Source: Symbiodinium natans (lineage: Eukaryota; Sar; Dinophyceae; Suessiales; Symbiodiniaceae). From it: DNA of 64,000 bases. Position numbers and translations under genes: made by a program. Below, piece by piece: positions 55,789 through 64,000 of the stretch. Within the stretch, counting starts at the first letter, position 1; every line of letters starts with the position of its first letter. The notes below the pieces were generated by a model that ran no database searches, was not told the origin of the DNA, and worked only from the letters and a program-made list of their open reading frames with translations. The stretch covers positions 126,001-190,000 of the forward strand of contig CAJNDS010002313.1 in the NCBI GenBank assembly GCA_905221605.1, read 5' to 3'.

Positions 55789-56858
55789 GGTGGCGGCAAA
55801 GATCTGAAATTGGGTCTATCAAACCGAACCAACTTAAAAACAGACTTGAGGTCTAAAACCCATGTGTTTCGACTGATTGGAAACAGCAATATATCAACCG
55901 CATCACTCACCAATGCACACGCCATGTCAATGTGCTTCGACTACTTGAACCTGCGGCTTGCGGAAATCTGAGGCTGCGTGAAGGCAAAACAAATGTTGTG
56001 GGGATGGGCACAAAAAACCCATGAATGATACACAAGGTGCAAAAAAAAATGGATTCTGGAAGTGCTTGCAGCACTGCTGGGCTTTAAATTCCAAAGCTCA
56101 GCGTTCTTGCTGCTCTTTCGACAACAGCAAGGGATGTTCCAGTGGAAAACACATCCGGGCAACATACAGAAAGCTGACCTATCCTTCCGCAAGCAACTTT
56201 GAGGGTACATGCCACGCATCCACATGCCACGCACGTTGCCCTTCGTCAACCAGCCGAAAACGTGAGACAGAGCGGATCTCAGCACACCGCACTGCCCAGG
56301 AATGACCAAACTCTTCTTTTACAAGAAGGCTTATGAAGGGATTCTCTCCAGATGTCTCCAGCCCCTACAGCCTTTTTTGCTATCACTGAAGATTCAATGA
56401 ATACAGTGCACCCGTGATTCTGGGGCGCACCCGTGATTCTCTGCTGTGGCCTCAAAGGAATGTCCCACAGGCCCACCCTTCCGAAGTCGTTGGTGTATTG
56501 TCTTCCAACAGAATATATACATATACACGTACGTACATAGCATATATCCGTGACATTTCACCATGTTCCGACATGAAATATCATCGCGGTCACTTTGTGC
56601 TGATGCCTCCGCCTTCTCTCGAGACAAAAAACAGGATCACAAGATGAAGCATCGATCCTCTGGTTGTTGCCTTTCCTCACGAATGTCTCATGGAGCTGAA
56701 AAGAAACCGAACTCTGCTAATTCAGCTTGAACTTCGGTGGCCGCTTCAAGAAAACACGCTTGTCCAAGAGCTATTGTACACCTGGGGTGATGAAGGGTGT
56801 CAGACTGAGACCCGTCGCGAGTGACGACATGCGTTTGCATACGATCATTTGTTCAACT
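55789..56858. other. No gene recognised
   Basis: Moderately AT-rich, with TATATACATATACACG near 56510-56530. No supported exon. Confidence 0.4.
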
Positions 56859-57229
56859 TTAGTGTGCAACCAAAGTAGCACACGAAACGCCAACCATAGA
56901 ATGCCTCATTACAGGCCGTTCACAGACCATGCCGCGTTGGTCCATGCACATGTTGATACATTGCATGATCATAGCACTTTCCATGTGTCCATATGCAACA
57001 TGCACCCGCAGCCGGATTCGTCGCTGTCGCCTTTGCAATTGCTCATTCAGATCAGCTGCCTGCGTTCTCTTCTTGTACGGCTGCCAGCTGGTTTCTGGGG
57101 CTTTCAGGTCCACGCTGGTCGTATACTCCATGGCCTGCTTCAATTGCGATGTCCAGTTTTCCTGAAAACTGTCTGCATTGCTCCGGGCACGCGGCCGCGC
57201 AGCCTTCAAACGCGCCAGCTCGTCTGCGT
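56859..57229 (-). CDS. Possible coding ORF rich in charged residues
   Basis: Reading frame with ELARLKAARPRARSNADSFQ and later KKRTQAADLNEQLQRRQRR, predicted helical and basic. It lies downstream of the Pol ORF on the same strand and could be a 3' ORF of the element or an unrelated exon. Its start is not an ATG. Confidence 0.4.
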
Positions 57230-57808
57230 CTCACACATGCCATATTCCACACCGCATTTGCAAAAGCTCCTCGGAAAAACTCACTACGACTGCCTTGGTC
57301 ATACTTTTCGAATAGTCTTCATCGCCACGGCTCACGGCCTAACGCGTCAAACGCGCAGAACAATCCACATTGTTTGTTAACCTTCCTTGACGCCTTTCGA
57401 CTCTTCGTCCCCTTCTCCCTCCTCCGCCTTCAGCCCAAGGGAGCAAAATGAAAGAGATAAACGCCCCCGTAGAAAGAGTGAATAATTTGTATACGCAAGA
57501 ATAAGGTAAAAGGTGTATTATTTTCGGTATACTTGGGAAGGCACACCAGAGTTTAGATCGCCCAGTTGTCGATCAACTAAAAACACGGAAGCAATTAGAT
57601 AAAACATCACATCCCCCGACAAAAGAGTGAGAGACAAGAACATGAATGAAAGCATGCAATCACTCGGACAACCCTTCTCTTTTTTACACAGACGGGGGCG
57701 TGGCACGGTGAAGAGTGCTTGCATATAGCAAGAGAAAGTGGGCACTCCCAAAATCTCTGCTGCCAGAGAGCGCAGTCGCTCGAGTTGCCACCTACACCCC
57801 CATCCAGG
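57230..57808. other. 3' flank of the retroelement
   Basis: No ORF of note. No long terminal repeat matching 63032-63327 could be seen by eye. Confidence 0.4.
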
Positions 57809-60800
57809 CTACGAGAGCATACTGCAGACTCGACCCCTCAAGCTAAGGTACGCGCGCCGCACCTGATCACAGGGCAGCTTGAAGGTTTCGGGTAAGGCAT
57901 CGCAGGACATACTGCGTGAAGGCGGATCGGCAATGTTGGATGCTGAGGGAACACGACAGAACCAAGGCATGATCATGTCGGTCTCACAAAGAGTCGCACA
58001 CACGTGGCAAATCCTGGTGACTGACATGGATTTGGAGTAACCCTTGACCAAGGCGAACTTGGCGCCTTCGTTGTCATTGAAAGCTACCACGTTGGTGCTC
58101 CGTAGATGGCCCCTCCATAGCTGGATGCCAAGTAAGGTCGCCATTGTCTCGAGTTCGCCAATCCCGGTGCGGGCTGTGTGGGAAATGAGCGGCTGGATGT
58201 CATCGGCTGACAAAGGAAGGCAATACCACGACTTCACCGAACCTAGGGAAGACACCAGCACCCCGCCTAAACCACCATCACCAGCGTCGTGGAAACATGC
58301 ATCGGTGAAAAGGAACCACGTGTCCTTGGCAGTTGGTAACACACGCCGGGGAGAGCCCTCAACGATTCTTTGTCTCAAGTACTTCAGAGCACGGCTCAAG
58401 TCATCAGCAATGCGCGTCTTGAAAGGAATCGCATGGGTATGCGCAGACAGCAACTTCAAAGCAAATTTCCCCGAATGACCGAGGACCTGTGCATCAGCGA
58501 AGGCCAGCTTGCCGCGCATCTCGAGCGATTGAGAATGATTGAGGGTCCCCCTTGCAAGTGCTTCGCTAACTAGGCTGTCTAGAGCATCTTTCCTTCTGAG
58601 GGTATTGTCCACGATGACCACACCGGAACATGTCTCGGAAAGATCAAAGGCCACCCCGAGGGCTTCAACCCGGTCACTAAAAACGTCAGCTTTTGGACCG
58701 ACCTCATCATACTGCCAGCCCAATAGGCGAAACAGCATCGCCATAGTCGTGTCGGTGTTGGCAGCAAGAGCGCATGTTGACGCAGATATGAAGTCGTCGT
58801 AATAGGACGTCAGCGGCACAAGCAAGCACCGGAGTGCGATCCACTGGATGCACCTCGAGCACCTAATGAAACCATTGACTGATGCACGCGACCCAAATGG
58901 TAGGCAAGGCTGGCGAAATAGGTATGATTTCCCATCCTTTGGGCAGAACACCGCCACTATGGCAAAGCGTGACGACTCCCTCGACACACATAGCTGTCGA
59001 TATGCGGATGTCAAGTCGTAAGACCTACCTAGGAGAGCACCTGACCTCCCCTTGCGCAACAAGCCGTTCGAGAGTTTGCTGAACATGGCGGCTGCCACGT
59101 CGGCAGTGTCCACGGTTGGCTGCTCAAGTGTGGTTACGCAACTATTGACGCCAGATCGAGAGTAGTCGTCGATCGGGCGCACTTTGCCATTCTGCAACAA
59201 AGGAAAGCGGGGTGATGCTATCTCCCCCGGGCCTAAGTCAGACCACTCGAGCGGTCCCTGCAACCATCCTTGTTCGACCTCCAGCAGGGTCTTCTCCCAA
59301 AGCTTCTCATCGAGCTCCGGATCGCCACAAGAACGCAAACTTGCACGCAAGGCATCATTGGCACGACACGCATTGGCACTAAGGGCCTCAGGCTCAAGAG
59401 AAGCAGGAGTGACCTTGCCAGGTAGCACACCAGAAGGCGGCGCAACTCCCACTAGGTCAAAACCATGGTGCATGTCCCTAGCTAGCGTGCAATCGCCGTA
59501 CCCTTCCGATAAAAGGATCTCATCAAGCAGTTGCAGCCTCTTTCGTCCAAGGATAGCGCGCATTGCAGGATCTTGGATGTGCCAATCAGGATCAGGGTTC
59601 TCCTGGATGGCCTTGGCACGAGCCGTCCAATGCGCAAGCCATGCCGCACGCTTAGTGACAACTGAAGCCTCAGGCATGACAAGCAACGCGTCGACACATT
59701 CCTCCATGGCTTGGGGCAAGCTACCATAGAGGCTCCTCGGATGCCCCACCTGCACGGCCTTGCGGACGAACTCGGCTTCAGAGTGGTAAACACCGAAGGT
59801 GTACAAGTGGGAATTGCATGCAGCCGCAGAAGCACAAGGTGGCGTAGAGTGCACGGGACCAGAGTCGGCGACATTTTCCAAGCGTTGCTTGACAGGTGCA
59901 TCGTGGACTGGAGGCACAGTAGGGGACGGCGTGTCGACCCACGGCAACGGAAAGCCTAAGCTAAGCAGATAACGAACCTCTTTGGCACTGAGGGCACAAC
60001 CTCTTTGCGGTGTGTAGCCAATCACCACGACTCTTTGTCCATGCCACGGCATGACGCAATGAAACTTTCTCGCATCAAAGCGCACCGGGGCACTTGCGAT
60101 GTCGTGCAACACCCCCGGCAGCTTACCTGATGGCGTGTGCTTGTGAACTTTGCCCGCCGGGTCGTGAGCCCACACAAACCCTTCCGAAAAGTCCGAAAGT
60201 GCAACCCCATAGTTGAGTGTACCCTCTTGATTGCACATATCTTTGTGCATGCCCTGCAACATATCGCAAAAGATAGCAACACATGAAAACCTGGCATCGG
60301 GGATCTGATGCCTGAGGAACCGGACCAGTGCTCGGGTGAACACAGGGAACATGGAAGCATTCTTTCGGACGCCGACACAGCCTCCCATGGCATAAGCACC
60401 TGATGACCAAGATTTTTCGCTCGCGCGAATCCCGGCCATGCGTTTAGAAGGGTCAGCATCATGCATAGCAAATATGCTCAAGAGCTCCTCCCGTGTGGGC
60501 ACATCGCCCAGACGGCTGGCAGCCAGCTCAGCTTCATGCGAGAAAACATCCTGATTTGTGTCCACACACGATGCAGCACTCACCTTCTGTGGGTTAGGGC
60601 GCCCGGTCTCAGAACTCGTGACCATGGGCAGCTTAGAGAGCTTAGGGGAAAAGGAGTGGGCCGCGGACGTCGAGGCCGTAGTTAACTTAGGGTGAGGAAG
60701 GGAAGGTCCACAGAAGGGAGAATCAGATCCCCCCACTGCTGCACTTGCTCCGAAGGGAGAATCAGATCCCCCCACTGCTGCACTTGCTCCTTGGCCATCC

Positions 60801-61813
60801 TTCCCCCGTTGAGAACCAGGGAGTAAGTGCTTGGATCCGGCAGGCACGCACACGTCACCCACGACCAGCTCGTGCTTCAGTTTGCCGTCCTGAAGAGGGG
60901 GCAGCTCCGGGAGGCGAACATTGGCAATGGACTTAAACTCAGGCACCAGGCAAAGATGCGAACGTCGGGGCTGCAAGCCAGCAGCCACCTGTGCCAAATG
61001 CAAGGGAGTGGGGCCGGGAGCGAGGGGCGGGAACCGCAAGAACCCGAGAATGGCAGTCCCCACAGCATCATAAAAGGCGGCAACAACCTCTGGAGGCACA
61101 CGATTGGTGGTTGTGGCAGTGGAAACATGCACATGCTGACATGGAATAGCCAAATGACGGAATGCATCCGGATGACGAGTGGCCAACCTGACAGGCGAGC
61201 GGTGCGTATGGCCAAACTGGCACATGTTGACAGTAAGGGACGGCAAGGAGCTGGCCCACTCATCTTGCCAAAACAAAGATCGCTCACGACACTCAAGGGA
61301 CCAAGGGGTAGAGGTGTCGTCGCAGTGTTTAATGAGTTGGCGGGTCAAAGACAACACAGCGGAGGCATCATCACCCAAAGGGCTTAAGTGGGCTTTGTGT
61401 GCGATCGGGAAGACAGTGGATGGACACCGAATGTGCACCCACAAGCACAGTTCCTCACGTGCCCATGAGGCACACAGCGCAAGCCCTGCAGGGCTCAAGA
61501 GATCGGCATGAACGATGGGGGCACGTGATGTGGCAGAACACCCGTAACCCACCCCAAAGGAACAAGGCAAAGCACGACGCACTGCAGCCGTGAATTGGGC
61601 ATGTTTAGCAAAGACCTCAAGGCAAAAACCTCGCGGAGTCTCACCCACACATTGCGTGACGGGTTTAACAAGCCGAGGCACCTGGCTTTGCACATCAAAA
61701 TCAGCAGGCAACGAAGCACGATCAACGGCAGAACAAGGAAAATTGACATCATCTGTGGACGATGTAGGAACAGCGACAGCCACAAGGTCGCCTGTGCACA
61801 GGTCTGCTGATAG
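57809..61813 (-). CDS. Pol: dioxygenase-like region, reverse transcriptase and RNase H
   Basis: Open from the codon after the Gag stop; positions below count the GTG at 61783 as residue 1 of 1324. There is no ATG until residue 187, so independent initiation at the ORF start is unlikely. Residues about 430-610 carry HKD (513-515) and H575...R584 in a context recalling 2-oxoglutarate/Fe(II) dioxygenases. Reverse transcriptase: RPIDDYS near 870, motif A YDLTSAYRQL (Asp923), motif B LPFGSR (about 961), motif C YYDD (Asp996, Asp997). RNase H: FTDACF (Asp1161), GELETMA (Glu1210 or Glu1212), NDNEG (Asp1237), NIADPPS (Asp1286). All RT and RNase H catalytic acids are present. Residues 332-357 are a 13-residue tandem duplication. 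Confidence 0.88.
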   Translation of the reverse strand, partial: LSADLCTGDLVAVAVPTSSTDDVNFPCSAVDRASLPADFDVQSQVPRLVKPVTQCVGETPRGFCLEVFAKHAQFTAAVRRALPCSFGVGYGCSATSRAPIVHADLLSPAGLALCASWAREELCLWVHIRCPSTVFPIAHKAHLSPLGDDASAVLSLTRQLIKHCDDTSTPWSLECRERSLFWQDEWASSLPSLTVNMCQFGHTHRSPVRLATRHPDAFRHLAIPCQHVHVSTATTTNRVPPEVVAAFYDAVGTAILGFLRFPPLAPGPTPLHLAQVAAGLQPRRSHLCLVPEFKSIANVRLPELPPLQDGKLKHELVVGDVCVPAGSKHLLPGSQRGKDGQGASAAVGGSDSPFGASAAVGGSDSPFCGPSLPHPKLTTASTSAAHSFSPKLSKLPMVTSSETGRPNPQKVSAASCVDTNQDVFSHEAELAASRLGDVPTREELLSIFAMHDADPSKRMAGIRASEKSWSSGAYAMGGCVGVRKNASMFPVFTRALVRFLRHQIPDARFSCVAIFCDMLQGMHKDMCNQEGTLNYGVALSDFSEGFVWAHDPAGKVHKHTPSGKLPGVLHDIASAPVRFDARKFHCVMPWHGQRVVVIGYTPQRGCALSAKEVRYLLSLGFPLPWVDTPSPTVPPVHDAPVKQRLENVADSGPVHSTPPCASAAACNSHLYTFGVYHSEAEFVRKAVQVGHPRSLYGSLPQAMEECVDALLVMPEASVVTKRAAWLAHWTARAKAIQENPDPDWHIQDPAMRAILGRKRLQLLDEILLSEGYGDCTLARDMHHGFDLVGVAPPSGVLPGKVTPASLEPEALSANACRANDALRASLRSCGDPELDEKLWEKTLLEVEQGWLQGPLEWSDLGPGEIASPRFPLLQNGKVRPIDDYSRSGVNSCVTTLEQPTVDTADVAAAMFSKLSNGLLRKGRSGALLGRSYDLTSAYRQLCVSRESSRFAIVAVFCPKDGKSYLFRQPCLPFGSRASVNGFIRCSRCIQWIALRCLLVPLTSYYDDFISASTCALAANTDTTMAMLFRLLGWQYDEVGPKADVFSDRVEALGVAFDLSETCSGVVIVDNTLRRKDALDSLVSEALARGTLNHSQSLEMRGKLAFADAQVLGHSGKFALKLLSAHTHAIPFKTRIADDLSRALKYLRQRIVEGSPRRVLPTAKDTWFLFTDACFHDAGDGGLGGVLVSSLGSVKSWYCLPLSADDIQPLISHTARTGIGELETMATLLGIQLWRGHLRSTNVVAFNDNEGAKFALVKGYSKSMSVTRICHVCATLCETDMIMPWFCRVPSASNIADPPSRSMSCDALPETFKLPCDQVRRAYLSLRGRVCSMLS
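60713..60790 (-). repeat. 39-base in-frame tandem duplication in Pol
   Basis: Two identical 39-base copies (60713-60751 and 60752-60790), encoding GASAAVGGSDSPF twice in a low-complexity linker. Confidence 0.95.
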
Positions 61814-61819
61814 TCACTC
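61814..61819 (-). promoter_or_regulatory. Putative readthrough stop codon between Gag and Pol
   Basis: The minus strand reads GCT GAG TGA CTA TCA GCA. The frame is open on both sides, and Pol has no early ATG. UGA-CUA is the best known leaky stop context in metazoan readthrough genes and several RNA viruses. Confidence 0.55.
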
Positions 61820-63031
61820 AGCAGAAGTAGCAACGTCAGCAGCTTCATTGGCTTTCGGGCACTGGGAGAAGGGGTGCTTGCCATAGCAATTGGGTCTGCA
61901 ACACACATGCTCGAACTTGCAGGCTTTGCCCTTTTTGCACTTGCCCAAGTTATAGTTGAAACAAATCGGCTTATTCTTGGGAGTCCTGCTATGGCAACCC
62001 TGAAGCTCCTTGGGCACGGGATCGCGAGTGGTCTTGGCCTTCTTCTTGTCGCCACCTTCATCGCCATCGCCCGAATGCTTGCGCTTGTCTCCCTTGCCTT
62101 TGCCTTTGCCCTTGCCCTTCTCCGGTGTCGGCAGCAAGAAGTACATGATCTCAGTGTTGCCCGGCAAATTGCGAAACTCTGCATCCAGTGGCAGCGAGCC
62201 ATCGGCGAGGGCTTTCAGCCCTCCATTGGCTCTCCGGGCCAGCTCGACGAAGACTTGGCGGTCCGCACGAAGGACCTGGGCACGAGATACCCGGGAGAAG
62301 TTTGGAGGTGGATCCTGGTTCATCACATCGAACAGCCGCTCGATCCACTTCTGCATCACATCAAAGCTGGCGAGGCCCACAAGATCCATGGCCAAGGCGC
62401 GCCTCATGAAACTCAGGTAAAGTTCGTGATCTGAGGTGATGTTCATTGTATTGGTGATTTCCTCATCCTTCACGATGAGGCCCGACTTGCTTGCATCCAG
62501 CTGCACAGACTTCGGTGCCTTGCTGCCGGCCAACTCCTGATCCCGGGTGATGCATTCATCAGGTGGGACAAAGCGAAGCTCTTCGGTCTCTCTCATGTGA
62601 GCAAAACGATCGTAGAGGCTGTGCGCACATTGCCATGCACCTTTGGACAGAGGCAGTCCCTTCAAGCGAGCTGCCTGCTGCTCTATCCGCAGAGCACGTT
62701 CTGCAGCCGGCAGCTTGCGCGGAGCATCTTCACCAACCTGCACCGAACTCCGAAGCTCGGCGATGCAAAGTGTCTGAGCTTCAAAGACCAAGCGCTTAAG
62801 TGCTGCATTGTCGCCCAAAGAGAGAGCAACACCTGGTCGAAGTTTGCCCGCAAAGTCCTCGATGTTGGTGTCAGTCGCGGGCGTGCCCGGTAAGCTGACT
62901 GCATAGGAGACCTTGGACAAGGTGTCAACTTGCGCAGCGACCATCACCTTGGTCCATTCATCAGAGAGGCCGACCTTTTCACATTGCTTCTCCAAAGCAG
63001 GCGTCGATGCCAACACGGAAGTGGCCGCCAT
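61814..63031 (-). CDS. Gag-like protein with CCCH zinc finger
   Basis: ATG at 63029-63031 (context AACATGGCG), 405 codons, TGA at 61814-61816. The middle is helical, with no recognised capsid signature. A Lys/Gly/Asp-rich stretch (GKGKGKGKGDKRKHSGDGDE) precedes a C-x7-C-x5-C-x3-H finger at about residues 357-375 (CFNYNLGKC...CKFEH) and a further Cys/His cluster to residue 391. This is the expected RNA-binding tail of a nucleocapsid. The stop is followed by CTA, a context known to favour readthrough of UGA in other eukaryotes. Confidence 0.8.
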   Translation of the reverse strand: MAATSVLASTPALEKQCEKVGLSDEWTKVMVAAQVDTLSKVSYAVSLPGTPATDTNIEDFAGKLRPGVALSLGDNAALKRLVFEAQTLCIAELRSSVQVGEDAPRKLPAAERALRIEQQAARLKGLPLSKGAWQCAHSLYDRFAHMRETEELRFVPPDECITRDQELAGSKAPKSVQLDASKSGLIVKDEEITNTMNITSDHELYLSFMRRALAMDLVGLASFDVMQKWIERLFDVMNQDPPPNFSRVSRAQVLRADRQVFVELARRANGGLKALADGSLPLDAEFRNLPGNTEIMYFLLPTPEKGKGKGKGKGDKRKHSGDGDEGGDKKKAKTTRDPVPKELQGCHSRTPKNKPICFNYNLGKCKKGKACKFEHVCCRPNCYGKHPFSQCPKANEAADVATSAE

Positions 63032-63327
63032 GTTGCTGTCTTGAGGCAAAATGCCCTATGAAGATGCACGCTAAGCAAGCAGTCCAATCCAGGTGGTTTG
63101 TATCAGTTCATAACAGGCAGCACAAGTGTGATGCGTTCCTAAAGAAATTCACAAACCCCACTGTCAAGACTCGGCTGCACACCACCACACGCGAATGCAC
63201 TCAAAGTGGACGGCATATATCAAATCCAAGCACGATCAAATGCAAGCGACTCGCACACGAGTTTCTTTAGCTGCGTTCAGCCACGTTCAGAAAACAAAAT
63301 TGCATCGGCTCACCTCGTTCCACACCA
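63032..63327. other. Leader region upstream of Gag
   Basis: About 300 bases without an ORF, between the stop of the upstream ORF and the Gag ATG. It should hold the element's promoter and 5' untranslated sequence. No spliced-leader relic or primer-binding site was recognised. Confidence 0.5.
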
Positions 63328-64000
63328 TCATGTGGATGCTCTGGGTGCGCTCAGCGCGTCTAAGGCAGCCACCATACCGCCTTTCGAGGTGATCAGTTCA
63401 CCACGAAAACATGTCGAGCATCGTGTCCATTTCGACACAGAGCCCTCAGGAAGATACAGGTAGGCATTCCCACCCGTTCTACGCGAGCACTTGGTCATCT
63501 CCGAGCCTTGCACCGCCTTGTGCAGCATCTTTGAACCTCTGTGCTGCCACAACGGGCCCGGCACATCAAAACTTTGGGCAGCTCCGGCATTCCGGAGGAT
63601 GCCCTCCTCGGCAATCGATTGCCCTGAGGACGCATTGCTGTCACTTGAGCTACTGCTATCTGACTCATCGCTACTTGCACCCCCTGCATCGCGCTCACAC
63701 TCAACGCCGGGCAGGGCAGTGTTGTCAGGCAAGGCACCCCCCCAGGAGGGAGGGGATGTCTCATCATCGTCAACATCAGCATGATCCCGAACTCCACCTT
63801 CCATAAACTCGCCAGGTGCATCCTGTGCAAGAAGCGGGCTCTCCGGAAACTCCTGTGGGGAGCGAGGGGCGCACGCACCAGCCTCTGGGCCCAACATATC
63901 GCTGGGAGACACGGCAGGTTCACTGGCAAGGATCCCACGTCGCTTCGGGTTATCAAAACGAAAGTCTGCATGTGAAGGTGCAAAAGCGGCACAGTCGGAC
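63328..64000 (-). CDS. C-terminal part of another retroelement-type ORF, truncated by the window edge
   Basis: Open from the window edge to TGA at 63328-63330. It has an acidic Ser-rich linker (SSDESDSSSSSDSNASSG), then a module with ordered His and Cys residues: LWQHRGSKMLHKA, about ten residues, TKCSR, and WTRCSTCF. A closing H..SK.LH......C......C..CF module of this kind is, as I recall it, common at the C-termini of dinoflagellate retroelement polyproteins. It is not in the frame of the Gag-Pol ORF. It is probably the tail of a neighbouring element inserted in the same orientation. Confidence 0.55.
   Translation of the reverse strand, partial: SDCAAFAPSHADFRFDNPKRRGILASEPAVSPSDMLGPEAGACAPRSPQEFPESPLLAQDAPGEFMEGGVRDHADVDDDETSPPSWGGALPDNTALPGVECERDAGGASSDESDSSSSSDSNASSGQSIAEEGILRNAGAAQSFDVPGPLWQHRGSKMLHKAVQGSEMTKCSRRTGGNAYLYLPEGSVSKWTRCSTCFRGELITSKGGMVAALDALSAPRAST

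Larger units (their letters stand above)
57809..63031 (-). mobile_element. Retroelement with Gag-UGA-Pol organisation
   Basis: Two long ORFs on the minus strand, Gag-like (61814-63031) and Pol (57809-61813), share one reading frame interrupted by a single TGA. Total coding potential is about 1740 codons with no other lesion, so the copy looks young. It has CCCH-finger Gag, reverse transcriptase and RNase H. No integrase or tyrosine recombinase was recognised. Terminal repeats and target duplications were not identified, so the element limits are those of its ORFs. Confidence 0.85.

Noticed and set aside
56727-57380. Plus-strand ORF of 217 codons
   Set aside because: Composition is Cys/His/Leu-rich, as expected of an antisense shadow; the minus-strand reading at 56859-57229 is more protein-like.
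1-64000. Coccidian (Eimeria-like) origin suggested by telomere-like heptamers
   Set aside because: The homopolymeric CAG-coded amino-acid repeats typical of Eimeria are absent, while GC/GA donors and RT-type proteins favour a dinoflagellate.

Overview
The window looks like nuclear DNA of a dinoflagellate alga. Reconstructed genes are cut into very short exons (about 20-190 bases). Most introns start with GC or GA rather than GT, nearly all end in AG, and the exon often restarts with G. Blocks of the plant/alveolate telomere heptamer TTTAGGG are scattered through the interior. The retroelement proteins also have the look of dinoflagellate elements. No rRNA, tRNA, CRISPR array or bacterial operon was seen. 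The assignment rests on splice-site style and protein character, not on a species marker.

Four intron-rich genes were rebuilt by eye, all on the minus strand, using phase-compatible splice sites. They are: (1) the C-terminus of a Pro/Gln/Met-rich repeat protein at 24-1237; (2) a complete-looking alpha/beta-hydrolase at 4772-8443; (3) a SNF2-family chromatin-remodelling ATPase at about 17844-30718, with nearly all helicase motifs recognisable; (4) a GNAT-acetyltransferase plus acyl-carrier-protein protein ending at 44573 and reaching at least 48921. A 661-residue multipass membrane protein at 10353-12338 is intronless. Several other minus-strand exon clusters (9224-9487, 13221-13564, 13803-16034, 37950-39864, 49417-55788) look coding but could not be named.

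The right end (57809-64000) is retroelement DNA on the minus strand. It holds a Gag-like ORF with a CCCH zinc finger, then a 1324-codon Pol ORF with reverse transcriptase and RNase H. The two share one frame and are separated by a single UGA. Upstream lies the C-terminal part of another Ser/Asp-rich ORF that runs off the window. A decayed RNase H piece lies at 41287-41880.

Between exons the DNA is mostly simple sequence: TTTAGGG arrays in both orientations, long G/C homopolymers, GAGAGC, TG and TA microsatellites, and degenerate tandem repeats. In several places a short exon sits between a CCCTAAA array on its left and a TTTAGGG array on its right. Exon boundaries marked approximate are inferred, and every gene model needs transcript evidence.
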